Position numbers and translations under genes: made by a program. Below are positions 12,818-21,516 of a stretch of 64,000 nt of DNA, piece by piece. How positions within the stretch are numbered: the stretch's first letter is position 1; each line of letters starts with the position of its first letter. The notes beneath the pieces are model-generated. The model worked only from the letters and a program-made list of their open reading frames with translations, made no database searches and was not told where the DNA came from. The DNA is from Leuconostoc rapi (GTDB taxonomy: Bacteria > Bacillota > Bacilli > Lactobacillales > Lactobacillaceae), in NCBI RefSeq assembly GCF_016908715.1, contig NZ_JAFBEK010000001.1, forward strand, positions 62,001-126,000, written 5' to 3'.

Positions 12818-12850
12818 AAACGAACGTTATGATGATATTGTTCGTTTATT
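12815..12850. promoter_or_regulatory. PurR-box-like palindrome upstream of the purine permease
   Basis: Perfect 11-bp inverted repeat AATAAACGAAC (12815-12825) / GTTCGTTTATT (12840-12850) with 14 bases between. The CGAAC / GTTCG cores are those of Gram-positive PurR boxes, which occur as inverted pairs upstream of purine genes. The position about 90 bases upstream of the permease promoter fits such a site. gpmA on the other side could share it. Confidence 0.55.
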
Positions 12851-12944
12851 GTATTCGTCAAAAGATTATTTAATCGATATGATGAGTATCGGTGTGCTAA
12901 ACCTTTTTTTGAGTAAGTTGACTAACATTTTGTTTAATTTTTAA

Positions 12945-12953
12945 TGCTATAAT
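12945..12953 (+). promoter_or_regulatory. Extended -10 promoter of gpmA
   Basis: TGC-TATAAT, hexamer 12948-12953. The Shine-Dalgarno AAGGAAG (12971-12977) and the ATG (12985) follow. Confidence 0.65.
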
Positions 12954-12984
12954 AGAAACAACATTGTTTAAAGGAAGTTAACTT

Positions 12985-13653
12985 ATGGTAGCACAACTTG
13001 TGTTGGTTCGTCATGGTGAATCAACGGCTAATCGGGATAATGAATTTACAGGTTGGACAGATGTTCCCTTAACACTAAGAGGCAGGCAACAGGCCAAAAA
13101 GGTGGGTGATATTTTGGCAAATCATCAGTTATTGTTTGATGACGTACATACTTCATACTTGCAACGCGCGATTACGACGGCTAACATTATTTTATTAGAA
13201 ATGAATCAATCTTGGGTACCGGTGCATAAAACGTGGCGACTTAATGAGCGCCACTATGGTGCTTTACGGGGATTAAATAAAGACGCCGCACGCTTAAAAT
13301 ATGGCGTTGATGCTGTTGCATTGTGGCGTCGAAGCTATACGGCTGTGCCACCATTATTGGGAGAAACACGATCAGACAGACGTTACCCCAATGGTATAGA
13401 ACCACAAGGTGAGAGTTTGAAGATGGCGAGTGAGCGGTTACTGCCTTATTGGTTAACTGTGATTTTACCTGGCTTGAGGGCGGGACGTAATCAGTTAGTT
13501 GTTGCTCATGGTAGTACATTGCGTGCATTGATCAAATATCTAGAAGAAATCGCCGATGCTGATATTGATGGTCTCGAGATTGGTAATGGTGAGCCAATTT
13601 GCTACACGTTTAATGATCAATTGCAACTTAGTGATCGTCAGTATTTAAGATAA
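12985..13653 (+). CDS. gpmA: 2,3-bisphosphoglycerate-dependent phosphoglycerate mutase
   Basis: Interconverts 3- and 2-phosphoglycerate in glycolysis. Seen: the phosphohistidine motif LVRHGEST at residues 6-13, '[12 protein letters not shown]', '[14 protein letters not shown]', and the second catalytic histidine in '[11 protein letters not shown]'. Length 222 is slightly short for GpmA (about 228-250), and the C-terminal tail is compact. It has its own promoter and ribosome binding site. A regulatory phosphatase of the same superfamily is a less likely alternative, because the GpmA-specific RHYGAL segment is present. Confidence 0.9.
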   Translation: MVAQLVLVRHGESTANRDNEFTGWTDVPLTLRGRQQAKKVGDILANHQLLFDDVHTSYLQRAITTANIILLEMNQSWVPVHKTWRLNERHYGALRGLNKDAARLKYGVDAVALWRRSYTAVPPLLGETRSDRRYPNGIEPQGESLKMASERLLPYWLTVILPGLRAGRNQLVVAHGSTLRALIKYLEEIADADIDGLEIGNGEPICYTFNDQLQLSDRQYLR

Positions 13654-13674
13654 TAACATATAAAGGAGTACATT

Positions 13675-14751
13675 TTGAACGATCAGACCTGGTCACGCAT
13701 AAAAAAGTATACAGAATTGCAAGGCACATCAGGGCAAGAACAGTTGCTGCGCAAATCTTTCCGCGCTGAATTACAACCATTAGTCCAAGATATTCAACAA
13801 GACGGCCTCGGTGGTGTTTTTGGTGTTAAACCTCATAAGAATCCACAGGCACCTCGTGTGATGTTTGCTGCTCATATGGATGAAGTGGGATTTATTGTGA
13901 CACAAATTTTACCTAGTGGTGCAATTAGAGTTGCAGCCGTTGGTGGTTGGAATGTTACCGTTATTTCGTCACAACGTTTCACATTGTTTACGTCGAAAGG
14001 GAATTATCCAGTGGTGTCAAGTTCTGTATCGCCACATTTGTTGCGAGGGGCTGGTAGTTCACCACAACTACCTACAGTAGATGCTATTTTATTTGACGCT
14101 GGTTTTGTTGATGAACAAGAGGCATTAGCGTTCGGTGTACGGCCAGGTGATTTTATCGTTCCTGACGTCAAGACGGTAATAACTGCTAATCAGAAAAGAG
14201 TCATATCAAAGTCATGGGATAATCGCTTTGGTATGGTGACAATTTTAGAAGCATTAGAAGCCCTGAAAGATGTCCAAACACCAAATACGTTAATTATGGG
14301 GGCCGACGTTCAGGAAGAAGTTGGTTTGCGTGGCGCACATGGAGCTGTTAACCTCATGAAGCCTGATATTTTTTTTGCTATTGATTCTAGCGCCGCCGAT
14401 GATATTGCTGGTGCAGCCGGGCATCAAGGCGTATTGGACCAGGGGACGCTATTACGTGTTTTTGATCCAACGGTCATTTTACCCTTACGGCTTAAAGAAT
14501 TTTTATTGTCAACGGCAGAAGATAATCATATTCCATACCAGTATTTTGTCTCTAAAGGGGGCACTGATGCGGCTGCTGCTCAGAGTGAATTAACAGGTGT
14601 ACCTTCAGTCGCACTTGGAGTTGCTTCGCGTTATATTCATACACATCAAACAGTTTGGTCAATTGCTGATTTTGAAGCAGCAAAAGCATTTGTTATTGCG
14701 ATCGCTAAAAATCTTGATGCGTCAAATTTAAAAACAATTTTAGGTGATTAA
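13675..14751 (+). CDS. pepA: M42 family metallopeptidase (glutamyl aminopeptidase PepA type)
   Basis: Cytosolic two-metal aminopeptidase of the M42 family, which removes N-terminal residues (acidic ones in lactococcal PepA) during peptide use. Seen: metal-ligand segments 'FAAHMDEVGF', 'SKSWDNRFG', 'GADVQEEVGLRGAHG' (catalytic Glu-Glu pair), 'FFAIDSS' and 'RYIHTHQTVW'. Length 358 is normal. The start is TTG at 13675, chosen because AAAGGAG (13662-13668) lies six bases upstream and no ATG is suitably placed. It runs 21 bases after gpmA and overlaps the upstream reach of ftsW. Confidence 0.9.
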   Translation: MNDQTWSRIKKYTELQGTSGQEQLLRKSFRAELQPLVQDIQQDGLGGVFGVKPHKNPQAPRVMFAAHMDEVGFIVTQILPSGAIRVAAVGGWNVTVISSQRFTLFTSKGNYPVVSSSVSPHLLRGAGSSPQLPTVDAILFDAGFVDEQEALAFGVRPGDFIVPDVKTVITANQKRVISKSWDNRFGMVTILEALEALKDVQTPNTLIMGADVQEEVGLRGAHGAVNLMKPDIFFAIDSSAADDIAGAAGHQGVLDQGTLLRVFDPTVILPLRLKEFLLSTAEDNHIPYQYFVSKGGTDAAAAQSELTGVPSVALGVASRYIHTHQTVWSIADFEAAKAFVIAIAKNLDASNLKTILGD

Positions 14752-14758
14752 GTCTTTT

Positions 14759-15943
14759 ATGTTTAAAAAGTTACGGAAATTAGATTATTGGATAGCAGTG
14801 CCATTTGCAGTTCTGAGTATGCTTGGGATTGTAATGGTTTTTTCGGCTACGCAAGGAACGACTGCGGCTTTTAGTAATTTTATTAAACAAGGTATTTTTG
14901 TTATTATTGGTTTATTTGGCGCATTGCTGCTCTATCATTTCAATCTCAAAAATTTACAAAAAGATAGTTGGATGCGTAATATTCAATTTGGTGTGCTTGG
15001 CGCACTAATTGTTGCAAAATTTGTGATGCCACCCGTTAATGGCGCCCATGGTTGGATTAATTTAGGCCTAATCACGTTGCAGCCTGCTGAGTTTTTGAAA
15101 CTTGCAATGATTTTATATTTTGCCAATATGTTTACAAGATATCCGTGGCAAAGCCATGTGCGTCTGGCATTGCAACCAATTAGCCGTATGAAGGTTTGGG
15201 GATTGCCTGCTGTATCATTATTGATGGTTTTTTTAATGCCAGATAATGGTAATGGCTTGATTACGTTATTGATTTTACTAGCTATATTTTTGGCATCTGG
15301 TGTTTCACGCCGTGTGATTGCCCTGATGTCAGCAATTATGGGTTTGGGCTTTGGATTTTTACAAACAGTTATTGGTTTTGTTAATCATTTTTTCAATTTG
15401 ACTAGCAGTAATCACTATGCTATTGCGCGTTTAACGAGTTTTGTTAATCCTTGGGATCCTAATGCTGTTGACACGAGTCGTCAGTTATTATATGGGTATT
15501 ATGCTATTGCTCATGGCGGTTTGTTTGGTGTTGGCCTAGGAAATTCGCTCATTAAACCTTATCTACCTGAGTCAAATACCGACTTTATTATGGCGGTTAT
15601 GACGGAAGAACTTGGTGCAGTAACAACGGTTACTGTGTTAATATTAATTATGATATTAGTGTCTAGAATGGTTATTTTAGGAATCCGACAAAAACATCAA
15701 TATTTAAGACTGTTATTGTTTGGCATTGCTACACTACTCTTTATTCAAGCACTCGTTAATTTAGGGGGTGTCATAGGCGTGTTACCGATTACTGGTGTTG
15801 TCTTCCCTTTTATTTCCGGTGGTGGTTCCTCATATATTGTATTTAGTGCCGCTGTTGGATTGGCGCTAAATATTGCTGCAACACAAAAAAAGACGGTCGC
15901 GATTCATCCTGCTGATATAATTGCTAGAAAGGATTTTAAATGA
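14759..15943 (+). CDS. ftsW: FtsW/RodA/SpoVE family SEDS peptidoglycan polymerase
   Basis: Multi-pass membrane protein with about 10 hydrophobic segments. SEDS proteins polymerise lipid II into glycan strands with a partner class B PBP. Seen: 'VMVFSATQG' near the N-terminus, 'GWINLGLITLQPAEFLKLAMI' with the conserved QPAE, 'PDNGNG', 'ESNTDFIMAVMTEELG' and the terminal 'PFISGGGSSYI'. FtsW or RodA cannot be told apart with certainty; the position before ylbG-rsmD-coaD matches Firmicute FtsW (YlaO). An upstream GTG at 14744 overlaps pepA; I prefer ATG 14759, which follows an AGGTGA. Confidence 0.88.
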   Translation: MFKKLRKLDYWIAVPFAVLSMLGIVMVFSATQGTTAAFSNFIKQGIFVIIGLFGALLLYHFNLKNLQKDSWMRNIQFGVLGALIVAKFVMPPVNGAHGWINLGLITLQPAEFLKLAMILYFANMFTRYPWQSHVRLALQPISRMKVWGLPAVSLLMVFLMPDNGNGLITLLILLAIFLASGVSRRVIALMSAIMGLGFGFLQTVIGFVNHFFNLTSSNHYAIARLTSFVNPWDPNAVDTSRQLLYGYYAIAHGGLFGVGLGNSLIKPYLPESNTDFIMAVMTEELGAVTTVTVLILIMILVSRMVILGIRQKHQYLRLLLFGIATLLFIQALVNLGGVIGVLPITGVVFPFISGGGSSYIVFSAAVGLALNIAATQKKTVAIHPADIIARKDFK

Positions 15944-16227
15944 CATTAGAAGTACAGCCCCGGCGCGCGTTATACGTTTATTTAAAAAATAATCGTCATG
16001 CGCCACAACTAAAAAAATTTGGGCAACTAAATTATGTGTCTCGAAAAATGGGATTTGCTATGATTTACGTTGATGATGAAAATATTGATCAAAAAATCAA
16101 TAAAATTAAACAATATAAATTTGTAAAAGATGTGATTGCTTCACCACGTCCAGATATTGATCCAGATCTGGGTGATGTGCATGATGATATTTTCTTTGAA
16201 AATTACGATGAGGAGAGTGTAGATTGA
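15940..16227 (+). CDS. ylbG: YlbG family protein (DUF2129, UPF0298)
   Basis: 95-residue cytosolic protein of unknown biochemical role, conserved in Firmicutes just upstream of rsmD-coaD. Recognised from 'RRALYVYLKNNRHAPQLKKFG', 'YVSRKMGFAMIYVDDE' and 'FVKDVIASPRP'. The start overlaps the ftsW stop (ATGA). The C-terminal 20 residues are very acidic. It may be needed to tune neighbouring genes or RNA modification, but no function is established. Confidence 0.9.
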   Translation: MTLEVQPRRALYVYLKNNRHAPQLKKFGQLNYVSRKMGFAMIYVDDENIDQKINKIKQYKFVKDVIASPRPDIDPDLGDVHDDIFFENYDEESVD

Positions 16228-16252
16228 CGCTATAGCAAGATTAATCTAAAAT
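16224..16252 (+). promoter_or_regulatory. Promoter of rsmD
   Basis: TTGACG (16224-16229), 17-base spacer, TAAAAT (16247-16252). It starts inside the ylbG stop. The predicted +1 near 16259 gives an 18-base leader without a Shine-Dalgarno. Confidence 0.65.
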
Positions 16253-16276
16253 AGTGACAATACGCCATGTATTAAA

Positions 16277-16834
16277 ATGCGAGTAGTTTCAGGTCGTTTT
16301 CGCGGCACAAGATTAGAGGCCGTTGCGGGTGATAAAACACGGCCAACAACGGATAAAGTGAAAGAAGCCATGTTCAGTATGCTCATGCCTTATTTGGATG
16401 ATGGGGATGTGCTAGATTTGTATGCAGGAACAGGTGGTTTAGGAATTGAAGCTGTGTCACGTGGGATGAATCACGCGACATTAGTCGATCGGCAATTTCA
16501 GGCAATCAAAATTATCCAAAATAACGTTGAAAAAACGCATGCTAAAGAGGCATTTACGGTGTTAAAATCACCGGCTCAGGATGCGCTACAAAAATTAGCT
16601 GTGGAGAATAAAAAGTTTGAACTTGTTTTTCTTGATCCACCATACGCTAAAGAAACCATTGCCACTGATATGCATGATTTAGTCAATCATCACTTATTGG
16701 CTGATGGGGCTATAATTCTGGCAGAAAGTAATGATGTGGCTAATTTACCACTTGAAGATCAGTCATTTAAAATGATTCGACAAAAACAGTATGGTATTAC
16801 GGTTGTGACTATTTATCAATATAGTAGTTTCTAA
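16277..16834 (+). CDS. rsmD: 16S rRNA (guanine966-N2)-methyltransferase RsmD
   Basis: SAM-dependent methyltransferase that makes m2G966 in 16S rRNA. Seen: N-terminal 'MRVVSGRFRGTRLEA', 'TRPTTDKVKEAMFSML', SAM motif 'VLDLYAGTGGLGIEAVSRG' and catalytic 'LVFLDPPYA'. Length 185 is typical. The frame starts at ATG 16277 without a recognisable ribosome binding site; a two-codon ATG-TAT-TAA lies directly before it. rsmD followed by coaD is a conserved pair. Confidence 0.95.
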   Translation: MRVVSGRFRGTRLEAVAGDKTRPTTDKVKEAMFSMLMPYLDDGDVLDLYAGTGGLGIEAVSRGMNHATLVDRQFQAIKIIQNNVEKTHAKEAFTVLKSPAQDALQKLAVENKKFELVFLDPPYAKETIATDMHDLVNHHLLADGAIILAESNDVANLPLEDQSFKMIRQKQYGITVVTIYQYSSF

Positions 16835-16857
16835 TATAAGTAATAAGGGGAAAGACA

Positions 16858-17334
16858 ATGAGTATTGCACTATTTCCGGGCAGTTTTGATCCGCTGACTA
16901 ATGGACATTTAGACATTATTCGACGCGCAAGCAAGATGTTTGATAAAGTTGTTGTTGGCGTGGGCAGTAACACAAGTAAAACGGCATTATTCACGCCTGA
17001 AGAAAAAATTGGATTAATTTCGGTTACCGTAGCTGATTTACCTAATGTTGAGGTAGCCATTATGCATGGTTTAACGGTGCAATTTATGGCAGAGATAGGC
17101 GCTAAATTTATTGTACGTGGTTTACGTAACAGTAAGGATTTTGAATATGAACGTGATATTGCTGGCGTTAATAGTGCGTTGGCAGATGTTGAAACAATTT
17201 TATTGTTGGCAAAACCTGAAAATCAAAATATTTCGAGTTCAATGGTGAAAGAAATTGGCAGTATGGGGGCTGACAATATGGTTAAATTCGTTCCTAGAGT
17301 TGTTGTAGATGCTTTAAAAGAAAGGTTGAATTGA
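16858..17334 (+). CDS. coaD: Pantetheine-phosphate adenylyltransferase (PPAT)
   Basis: Penultimate enzyme of coenzyme A synthesis: transfers AMP from ATP to 4'-phosphopantetheine. Seen: 'ALFPGSFDPLTNGHLDII' containing the TxxH nucleotidyltransferase motif, 'FIVRGLRNSKDFEYE' and the ISSS-like 'NISSSMVKEI' loop. Length 158 is normal. A Shine-Dalgarno AGGGGAAAG lies before the ATG. The stop overlaps the start of the next gene. Confidence 0.97.
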   Translation: MSIALFPGSFDPLTNGHLDIIRRASKMFDKVVVGVGSNTSKTALFTPEEKIGLISVTVADLPNVEVAIMHGLTVQFMAEIGAKFIVRGLRNSKDFEYERDIAGVNSALADVETILLLAKPENQNISSSMVKEIGSMGADNMVKFVPRVVVDALKERLN

Positions 17335-18425
17335 TGCGCATAAAAAGTAAAATTATTGCTATAATTGCAGCCTTTGTCGTTATTATTGGTTTGGCGTGGC
17401 TTGTCTGGCCACTTGATGGTTATATTGAAAGTCCTGGCGAAGCTGATGATTTAGCGCAATTTGTCAAAATAGATGGTAAACAAGATCATTCGAAGGGACG
17501 TTATAATATTACGTCGGTTTATCTATCCAAGGCACACGGTTTTAGTTACTTACAGACAAAGTTAAATCCACATTTGTCCTATGCTAAAGCCGATGATGTG
17601 ACTGGTGGTGAAACGTCAGAAGTTTTTAATGAAGTACAAAATTTTTATATGCAAAGCGCGATTGCAAACGCAGAACAAGTTGCCTTTAAAAAAGCTAACA
17701 AGCCAATTACAGCGACTTATCGCGGCATTTATGTGTTAAGCGTCAGTGATACGTCTCATTTTAAAAAGACAATTAAAGTTGGTGATACCATTACTGCTGT
17801 TGATGGTCATCATTATGAAAATTCAGATGGTTTTATTAAATATTTAGCGAATAAGCCAAAGGGTGTTAAAGTCACGGTAGATTACTTGCGTCATGGCAAA
17901 AGTGGACATACATCAGGAACGACCATAAAATTACCTAGCAGTAAGTCAGCAGAGTACCCTAAAGGCCGCTCGGGCATTGGTATTGTTTTAACTGATAATG
18001 TTGCCGTGTCAACGCCACAAAAAGTAACAGTTGATCCTGGAAAAATTGGTGGCCCTTCTGGCGGACTGATGTTTACCTTACAAATTTATGATCAGTTAAC
18101 GGGTAATAAATTGTCGAAAGATCGCAATATTTCCGGTACTGGAACAATGAATGTTAATGGTTATGTAGGCGAAATTGGTGGTATTGATAAAAAAATCATT
18201 GCTGCAAAAAATGCCGGCTCACGTGTTTTCTTTGCGCCCTACATTGCACCAACTAAAGAAATTTTGAAATATGAAGAACAGCACAAAACAAATTATCAAT
18301 TAGCACGTGATACAGCCAAAAAATATGCACCTAACATGAAAGTCATTCCTGTTAGAACATTCCAAGATGCAGTTGATTATCTTGAAACAGGAAAAATAAT
18401 TAAAACGACTGACAACCCATCATGA
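17334..18425 (+). CDS. ylbL: SepM/YlbL-type PDZ domain plus Lon-like membrane protease
   Basis: One N-terminal membrane segment (residues about 5-25), an extracellular PDZ domain ('GIYVLSVSDTSHFKKTIKVG', 'GDTITAVDG'), then a Lon-type S16 protease domain with catalytic Ser242 in GGPSGGLMF and the lysine of the dyad at 286/287 in 'GGIDKKIIAAKNAG'. Family members cut exported substrates: SepM processes competence peptide in Streptococcus mutans, and YlbL is linked to DNA-damage checkpoint recovery in Bacillus. The target here is unknown. ATG 17334 overlaps the coaD stop. Length 363 is normal. Confidence 0.92.
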   Translation: MRIKSKIIAIIAAFVVIIGLAWLVWPLDGYIESPGEADDLAQFVKIDGKQDHSKGRYNITSVYLSKAHGFSYLQTKLNPHLSYAKADDVTGGETSEVFNEVQNFYMQSAIANAEQVAFKKANKPITATYRGIYVLSVSDTSHFKKTIKVGDTITAVDGHHYENSDGFIKYLANKPKGVKVTVDYLRHGKSGHTSGTTIKLPSSKSAEYPKGRSGIGIVLTDNVAVSTPQKVTVDPGKIGGPSGGLMFTLQIYDQLTGNKLSKDRNISGTGTMNVNGYVGEIGGIDKKIIAAKNAGSRVFFAPYIAPTKEILKYEEQHKTNYQLARDTAKKYAPNMKVIPVRTFQDAVDYLETGKIIKTTDNPS

Positions 18426-18432
18426 GTCATTT

Positions 18433-18477
18433 AATTATAAAAGCAAGCGACTCTGATAAGTCGCTTGCTTTTTATAA
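18433..18477. terminator. Bidirectional terminator between ylbL and the MucBP/SH3 gene
   Basis: 14-bp stem AAAAGCAAGCGACT (18439-18452) / AGTCGCTTGCTTTT (18459-18472) with T runs on both strands. It overlaps the end of the minus-strand gene. Confidence 0.85.
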
Positions 18478-19161
18478 TTTCTTAATATACATACTATTGA
18501 TCCAACCACTATTAGCGATTTTGTACCAAATTAGGCCGTTGTCGTGATGTTGTTCTTTTGCAATTGCAACAAAGTCACCATCTGCAACGCTACCTATTGG
18601 TAAGCCATAAGGTGCTTCAAAGATTTCTGTAGATTGACCAGGTAAAAAATCAATTACTGCGTTAGGTTGATCATTTTCAATATCCAAATCTTGAATATAA
18701 TTAATGTTTTCAACATTTGGTGCAGTGTCAGAAAGTGTCATCAGTGAGGCATCGTAACGTACCCACGCATGCGTTCCCACTTGATACCAAAATTGACCAT
18801 TCCCTGAAATAACGCGCAAAGGTGTTGCCCAGTAACTTTCCGATAAGAGTGTGGTTGTGATATTGGCATAATCATCTGGCATTGATTGGGCAAGTACTTC
18901 AGATTTTAGGGCAATATACATATTGACACGATGGACAGCGCGCCAACTTGTAGGTCGATAATAGAGATGAAGAGACTGCGGCGCATTACCAAAGACACCT
19001 GTTAATTCACCAGAGTTATCCACATATGTAAAGTCGGAAATAGCAGGGGTATCAATCGTATATTTCGTATTAAAATTGCCATCTATGCGATTTGGGGATT
19101 TGAGTGTTTCTTGTGTTGCAATATTTTCATAATATACCCAAATGGGTGCTTCGTTTGTCAT
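18472..19161 (-). CDS. MucBP-like and SH3-like domain protein of unknown function
   Basis: 229 residues. The first 75 resemble a MucBP domain ('IWVYYENIATQETLKSPNRI' ... 'SLHLYYRP'). The middle and end contain GW/SH3-like segments ('FWYQVGTHAWVRYD', 'IWYKIANSGWINSMYI') of the kind that bind cell wall in secreted proteins. I see no signal peptide, membrane segment or sorting motif, so how it would leave the cell is unclear. It has an extended -10 promoter and an AGAGG ribosome binding site. Function is unknown. Confidence 0.75.
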   Translation of the reverse strand: MTNEAPIWVYYENIATQETLKSPNRIDGNFNTKYTIDTPAISDFTYVDNSGELTGVFGNAPQSLHLYYRPTSWRAVHRVNMYIALKSEVLAQSMPDDYANITTTLLSESYWATPLRVISGNGQFWYQVGTHAWVRYDASLMTLSDTAPNVENINYIQDLDIENDQPNAVIDFLPGQSTEIFEAPYGLPIGSVADGDFVAIAKEQHHDNGLIWYKIANSGWINSMYIKKL

Positions 19162-19179
19162 GGGTTAACCTCTCACGTT

Positions 19180-19188
19180 ATTATATCA
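19180..19188 (-). promoter_or_regulatory. Extended -10 promoter of the MucBP/SH3 gene
   Basis: On the minus strand TGA-TATAAT (19188 to 19180). AGAGG and the ATG at 19161 follow. Confidence 0.6.
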
Positions 19189-19259
19189 AACTCATGTACA
19201 TTAACGTATAAACATTTAAGGTGCGTTATAGGCACCATGTTTAACAATATGATTCTAAA

Positions 19260-20093
19260 TTAGTTATGATAGAACCATGTATCATACAAAGTTACTGGGG
19301 CATGTCGCTTATGAGCACTCGCCAAGTACAATGCTTCAATTTTATCAGCCGCTGCTATTGGCACTGACTTACCTTCTAAGTAATCGTCAATATGATCATA
19401 AGTCACACCTAAGGCTAGTTCATCTGGCAATTGTGGTCTATCATCTTCTAAATCAGCTGTTGGTATTTTTTCATATAATGCAGCTGGTGCGCCAAGCACC
19501 TGAAGCATTTGACGACCTTGACGTTTATTCAGTCGCCATAAAGGATTGATGTCTGTGCCACCATCACCATATTTTGTAAAAAAACCAGCAAATGCTTCAG
19601 CAGCGTGATCTGTGCCAACAACAACACCTTGGTGTTCTCGTGCAACGGCATATTGCGCAATCATGCGCATTTTTGGTTTAATTGAACCACGGCTCATATC
19701 ATCGACAATGAGACCACTGATGCGTAATGCGTTGGTCATGGCATCGGTTGCTGTTTTAATGTTGGTTGTGACAGTCTGATTAGGTTGGATAAAATTTATT
19801 GCTTCAACAGCATCAGGCGCGTCCAATTGATTGCCATAAGGTTGTCTCACAGCGATTAATTGATAGTTTTTTGTTGATGAATTGGTGCGTAGTTCGTCAA
19901 TTGCAAGTTTAGCAATTTTACCAGCCAATGTGGAGTCTTGACCACCGGACACTGCGATGACATAGCTGTCATATTGACGGTTGTGTTGTAAATATTGTTT
20001 TAAAAAATCCACAGATCGCCGTACTTCCAACATTGGATCAATCAGAGGCTGTACATGGAGATCGGCAATAATTTGAGCTTGTAGTGAACGCAT
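19260..20093 (-). CDS. nadE: Ammonia-dependent NAD+ synthetase
   Basis: Last step of NAD synthesis: amidates nicotinic acid adenine dinucleotide using ATP and ammonia. Seen: N-terminal 'LQAQIIADLHVQPLIDP', ATP pyrophosphatase P-loop SGGQDSTLAGKIA, 'VRQPYGNQLDA', 'GTDHAAEAFAGFFTKYGDGG' and 'PSADLE'-like 'PTADLEDDRPQLPDE'. The frame is open further upstream, but ATG 20093 has a strong AAGGAG ribosome binding site seven bases before it, giving 277 residues, the normal length. No glutaminase domain. The start lies one base after the pncB stop, so the two are coupled. Confidence 0.96.
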   Translation of the reverse strand: MRSLQAQIIADLHVQPLIDPMLEVRRSVDFLKQYLQHNRQYDSYVIAVSGGQDSTLAGKIAKLAIDELRTNSSTKNYQLIAVRQPYGNQLDAPDAVEAINFIQPNQTVTTNIKTATDAMTNALRISGLIVDDMSRGSIKPKMRMIAQYAVAREHQGVVVGTDHAAEAFAGFFTKYGDGGTDINPLWRLNKRQGRQMLQVLGAPAALYEKIPTADLEDDRPQLPDELALGVTYDHIDDYLEGKSVPIAAADKIEALYLASAHKRHAPVTLYDTWFYHN

Positions 20094-20094
20094 A

Positions 20095-21444
20095 TTAATT
20101 CTCCTTAATTGATTGCCTGATGCTATTAATAGCTGCCGACTTAGCATCGAGGAGTTGTTGTGATAATACGACAGGATACGGTTTCGGTTGATCAAGTATT
20201 TTATAATTATCAGCTAACTGAGATAACGCTTGTTTGGCGTAAGCTTGAATGTCATTGATTGTTGGACTTGTATATACTTGGTGTCCTGAACGGAAGATAT
20301 CATGAAGAATGGGGTCACCTGGCATGATTTCAGTTGAAAATGATAACGTATCACCTAAAACGGTTCGCCAAATTTGTTTTTTGCCAGGTGTTGAAATTTT
20401 GTCTGTGTCGTTTGACAGCTTAATTGTGTTTTTGTCAGCTAAGCGTACCATTTTGTAAACAGCACCTAAAGCGGGTTGGTCAAAGGCGGTAATCAACTTT
20501 GTGCCGACACCCCAGACGTCTATTTTTGCACCACGTACTTTTAAATCGGTAATAACATACTCATCTAAATCATTTGAAGCGTATATTTTTGCTTTAGAAA
20601 AGCCGGCATTGTCTAGTAATTGACGAATCGCTTTTGATAGAGAGACCATGTCACCCGAATCGATTCGAATGCCTTGAAAGTTAATTTGTTCACCGAACTC
20701 TTGAGCTACTTTAATCGCTGCAGGTATACCAGATTTTAGGGTATCAAACGTATCAACTAAAAAGACAACATCGTGATGTGTTTGAGCGTAGGCTTTAAAA
20801 GCAGCATAGTCATTTTGATAGGCCTGTACTAGCGAATGTGCATGTGTGCCAGATACTGGTAAATTAAATAGCTTACCAGCGCGTACATTGGATGTCGCGT
20901 TAAAGCCACCAATATAAGCGGCTCGCGTTCCCCACAGTGCCGCATCAAATTCTTGTGCGCGGCGCGTGCCAAATTCCAGAAGTGGGTCACCTTTTGCTGC
21001 TGTCGCAATGCGTGATGCTTTAGTAGCAATTAAAGTTTGAAAATTGATGATATTGAGTAAGGCTGTTTCAAGTAACTGTGCATCGATTAATGGGCCTTCA
21101 ATTTGAAGGAGGGGTTCATGGTCAAACATCACTTCACCTTCATGAGGTGCACGTAATGTCGCAGTCAAACGCCAGTTTTGTAGATAGGTTAAAAAAGCAT
21201 CGTCATATAAATTAAGTGAACGTAAATACGCGATATCGCTTTGGCTAAATTTCAAATCATCAAGATAGTCGATGATATGCGCCAATCCAGCAAAAATCAC
21301 ATAACCATTGCCAAAGGGCATGTGACGGAAGTAAGCTTCAAAAACGACCTGCTCGCTGTCAATACCTGTTTGCCAGTATGTATAAATCATATTTATTTGA
21401 TATAAATCGGTGTGCAATGTGAATGAATCATCTGGATACAGCAT
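20095..21444 (-). CDS. pncB: Nicotinate phosphoribosyltransferase
   Basis: Converts nicotinate and PRPP to nicotinate mononucleotide, the entry step for nicotinate salvage; nadE downstream finishes the pathway. Seen: 'HTDLYQINMIYTYWQ', 'FEAYFRHMPFGNGYVIFAG', 'LLEFGTRRAQEFDAALWGTRA', 'SGTHAHSLVQAY', 'GIRIDSGDMVSLS' and 'DVWGVGTKLITA'. The histidine in SGTHAHS is the phosphorylated residue of the family. I start at ATG 21444, where AAAGGA lies seven bases upstream, rather than at the earlier in-frame ATG. 449 residues, slightly short of the 480-490 common in Firmicutes. Confidence 0.95.
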   Translation of the reverse strand: MLYPDDSFTLHTDLYQINMIYTYWQTGIDSEQVVFEAYFRHMPFGNGYVIFAGLAHIIDYLDDLKFSQSDIAYLRSLNLYDDAFLTYLQNWRLTATLRAPHEGEVMFDHEPLLQIEGPLIDAQLLETALLNIINFQTLIATKASRIATAAKGDPLLEFGTRRAQEFDAALWGTRAAYIGGFNATSNVRAGKLFNLPVSGTHAHSLVQAYQNDYAAFKAYAQTHHDVVFLVDTFDTLKSGIPAAIKVAQEFGEQINFQGIRIDSGDMVSLSKAIRQLLDNAGFSKAKIYASNDLDEYVITDLKVRGAKIDVWGVGTKLITAFDQPALGAVYKMVRLADKNTIKLSNDTDKISTPGKKQIWRTVLGDTLSFSTEIMPGDPILHDIFRSGHQVYTSPTINDIQAYAKQALSQLADNYKILDQPKPYPVVLSQQLLDAKSAAINSIRQSIKEN

Positions 21445-21472
21445 AGTGGGTTCCTTTGAAATTATTAAACTC

Positions 21473-21481
21473 ATTATAGCA
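21473..21481 (-). promoter_or_regulatory. Extended -10 promoter of pncB-nadE
   Basis: Minus strand TGC-TATAAT (21481 to 21473), divergent from the tsaE promoter 20 bp away. The ribosome binding site AAAGGA and ATG 21444 follow. Confidence 0.65.
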
Positions 21482-21501
21482 AAAATATTGTCTAAAAGCC
21501 G

Positions 21502-21510
21502 TGATATAAT
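21502..21510 (+). promoter_or_regulatory. Extended -10 promoter giving a probable leaderless tsaE transcript
   Basis: TGA-TATAAT, hexamer 21505-21510. Six bases (TAAAAC) separate it from the ATG at 21517, so the expected +1 is the start codon itself. Confidence 0.7.
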
Positions 21511-21516
21511 TAAAAC

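Noticed and set aside
16267-16275. Two-codon ATG-TAT-TAA just before rsmD as a regulatory minimal ORF
   Set aside because: Such short combinations are frequent by chance and there is no ribosome binding site before it.
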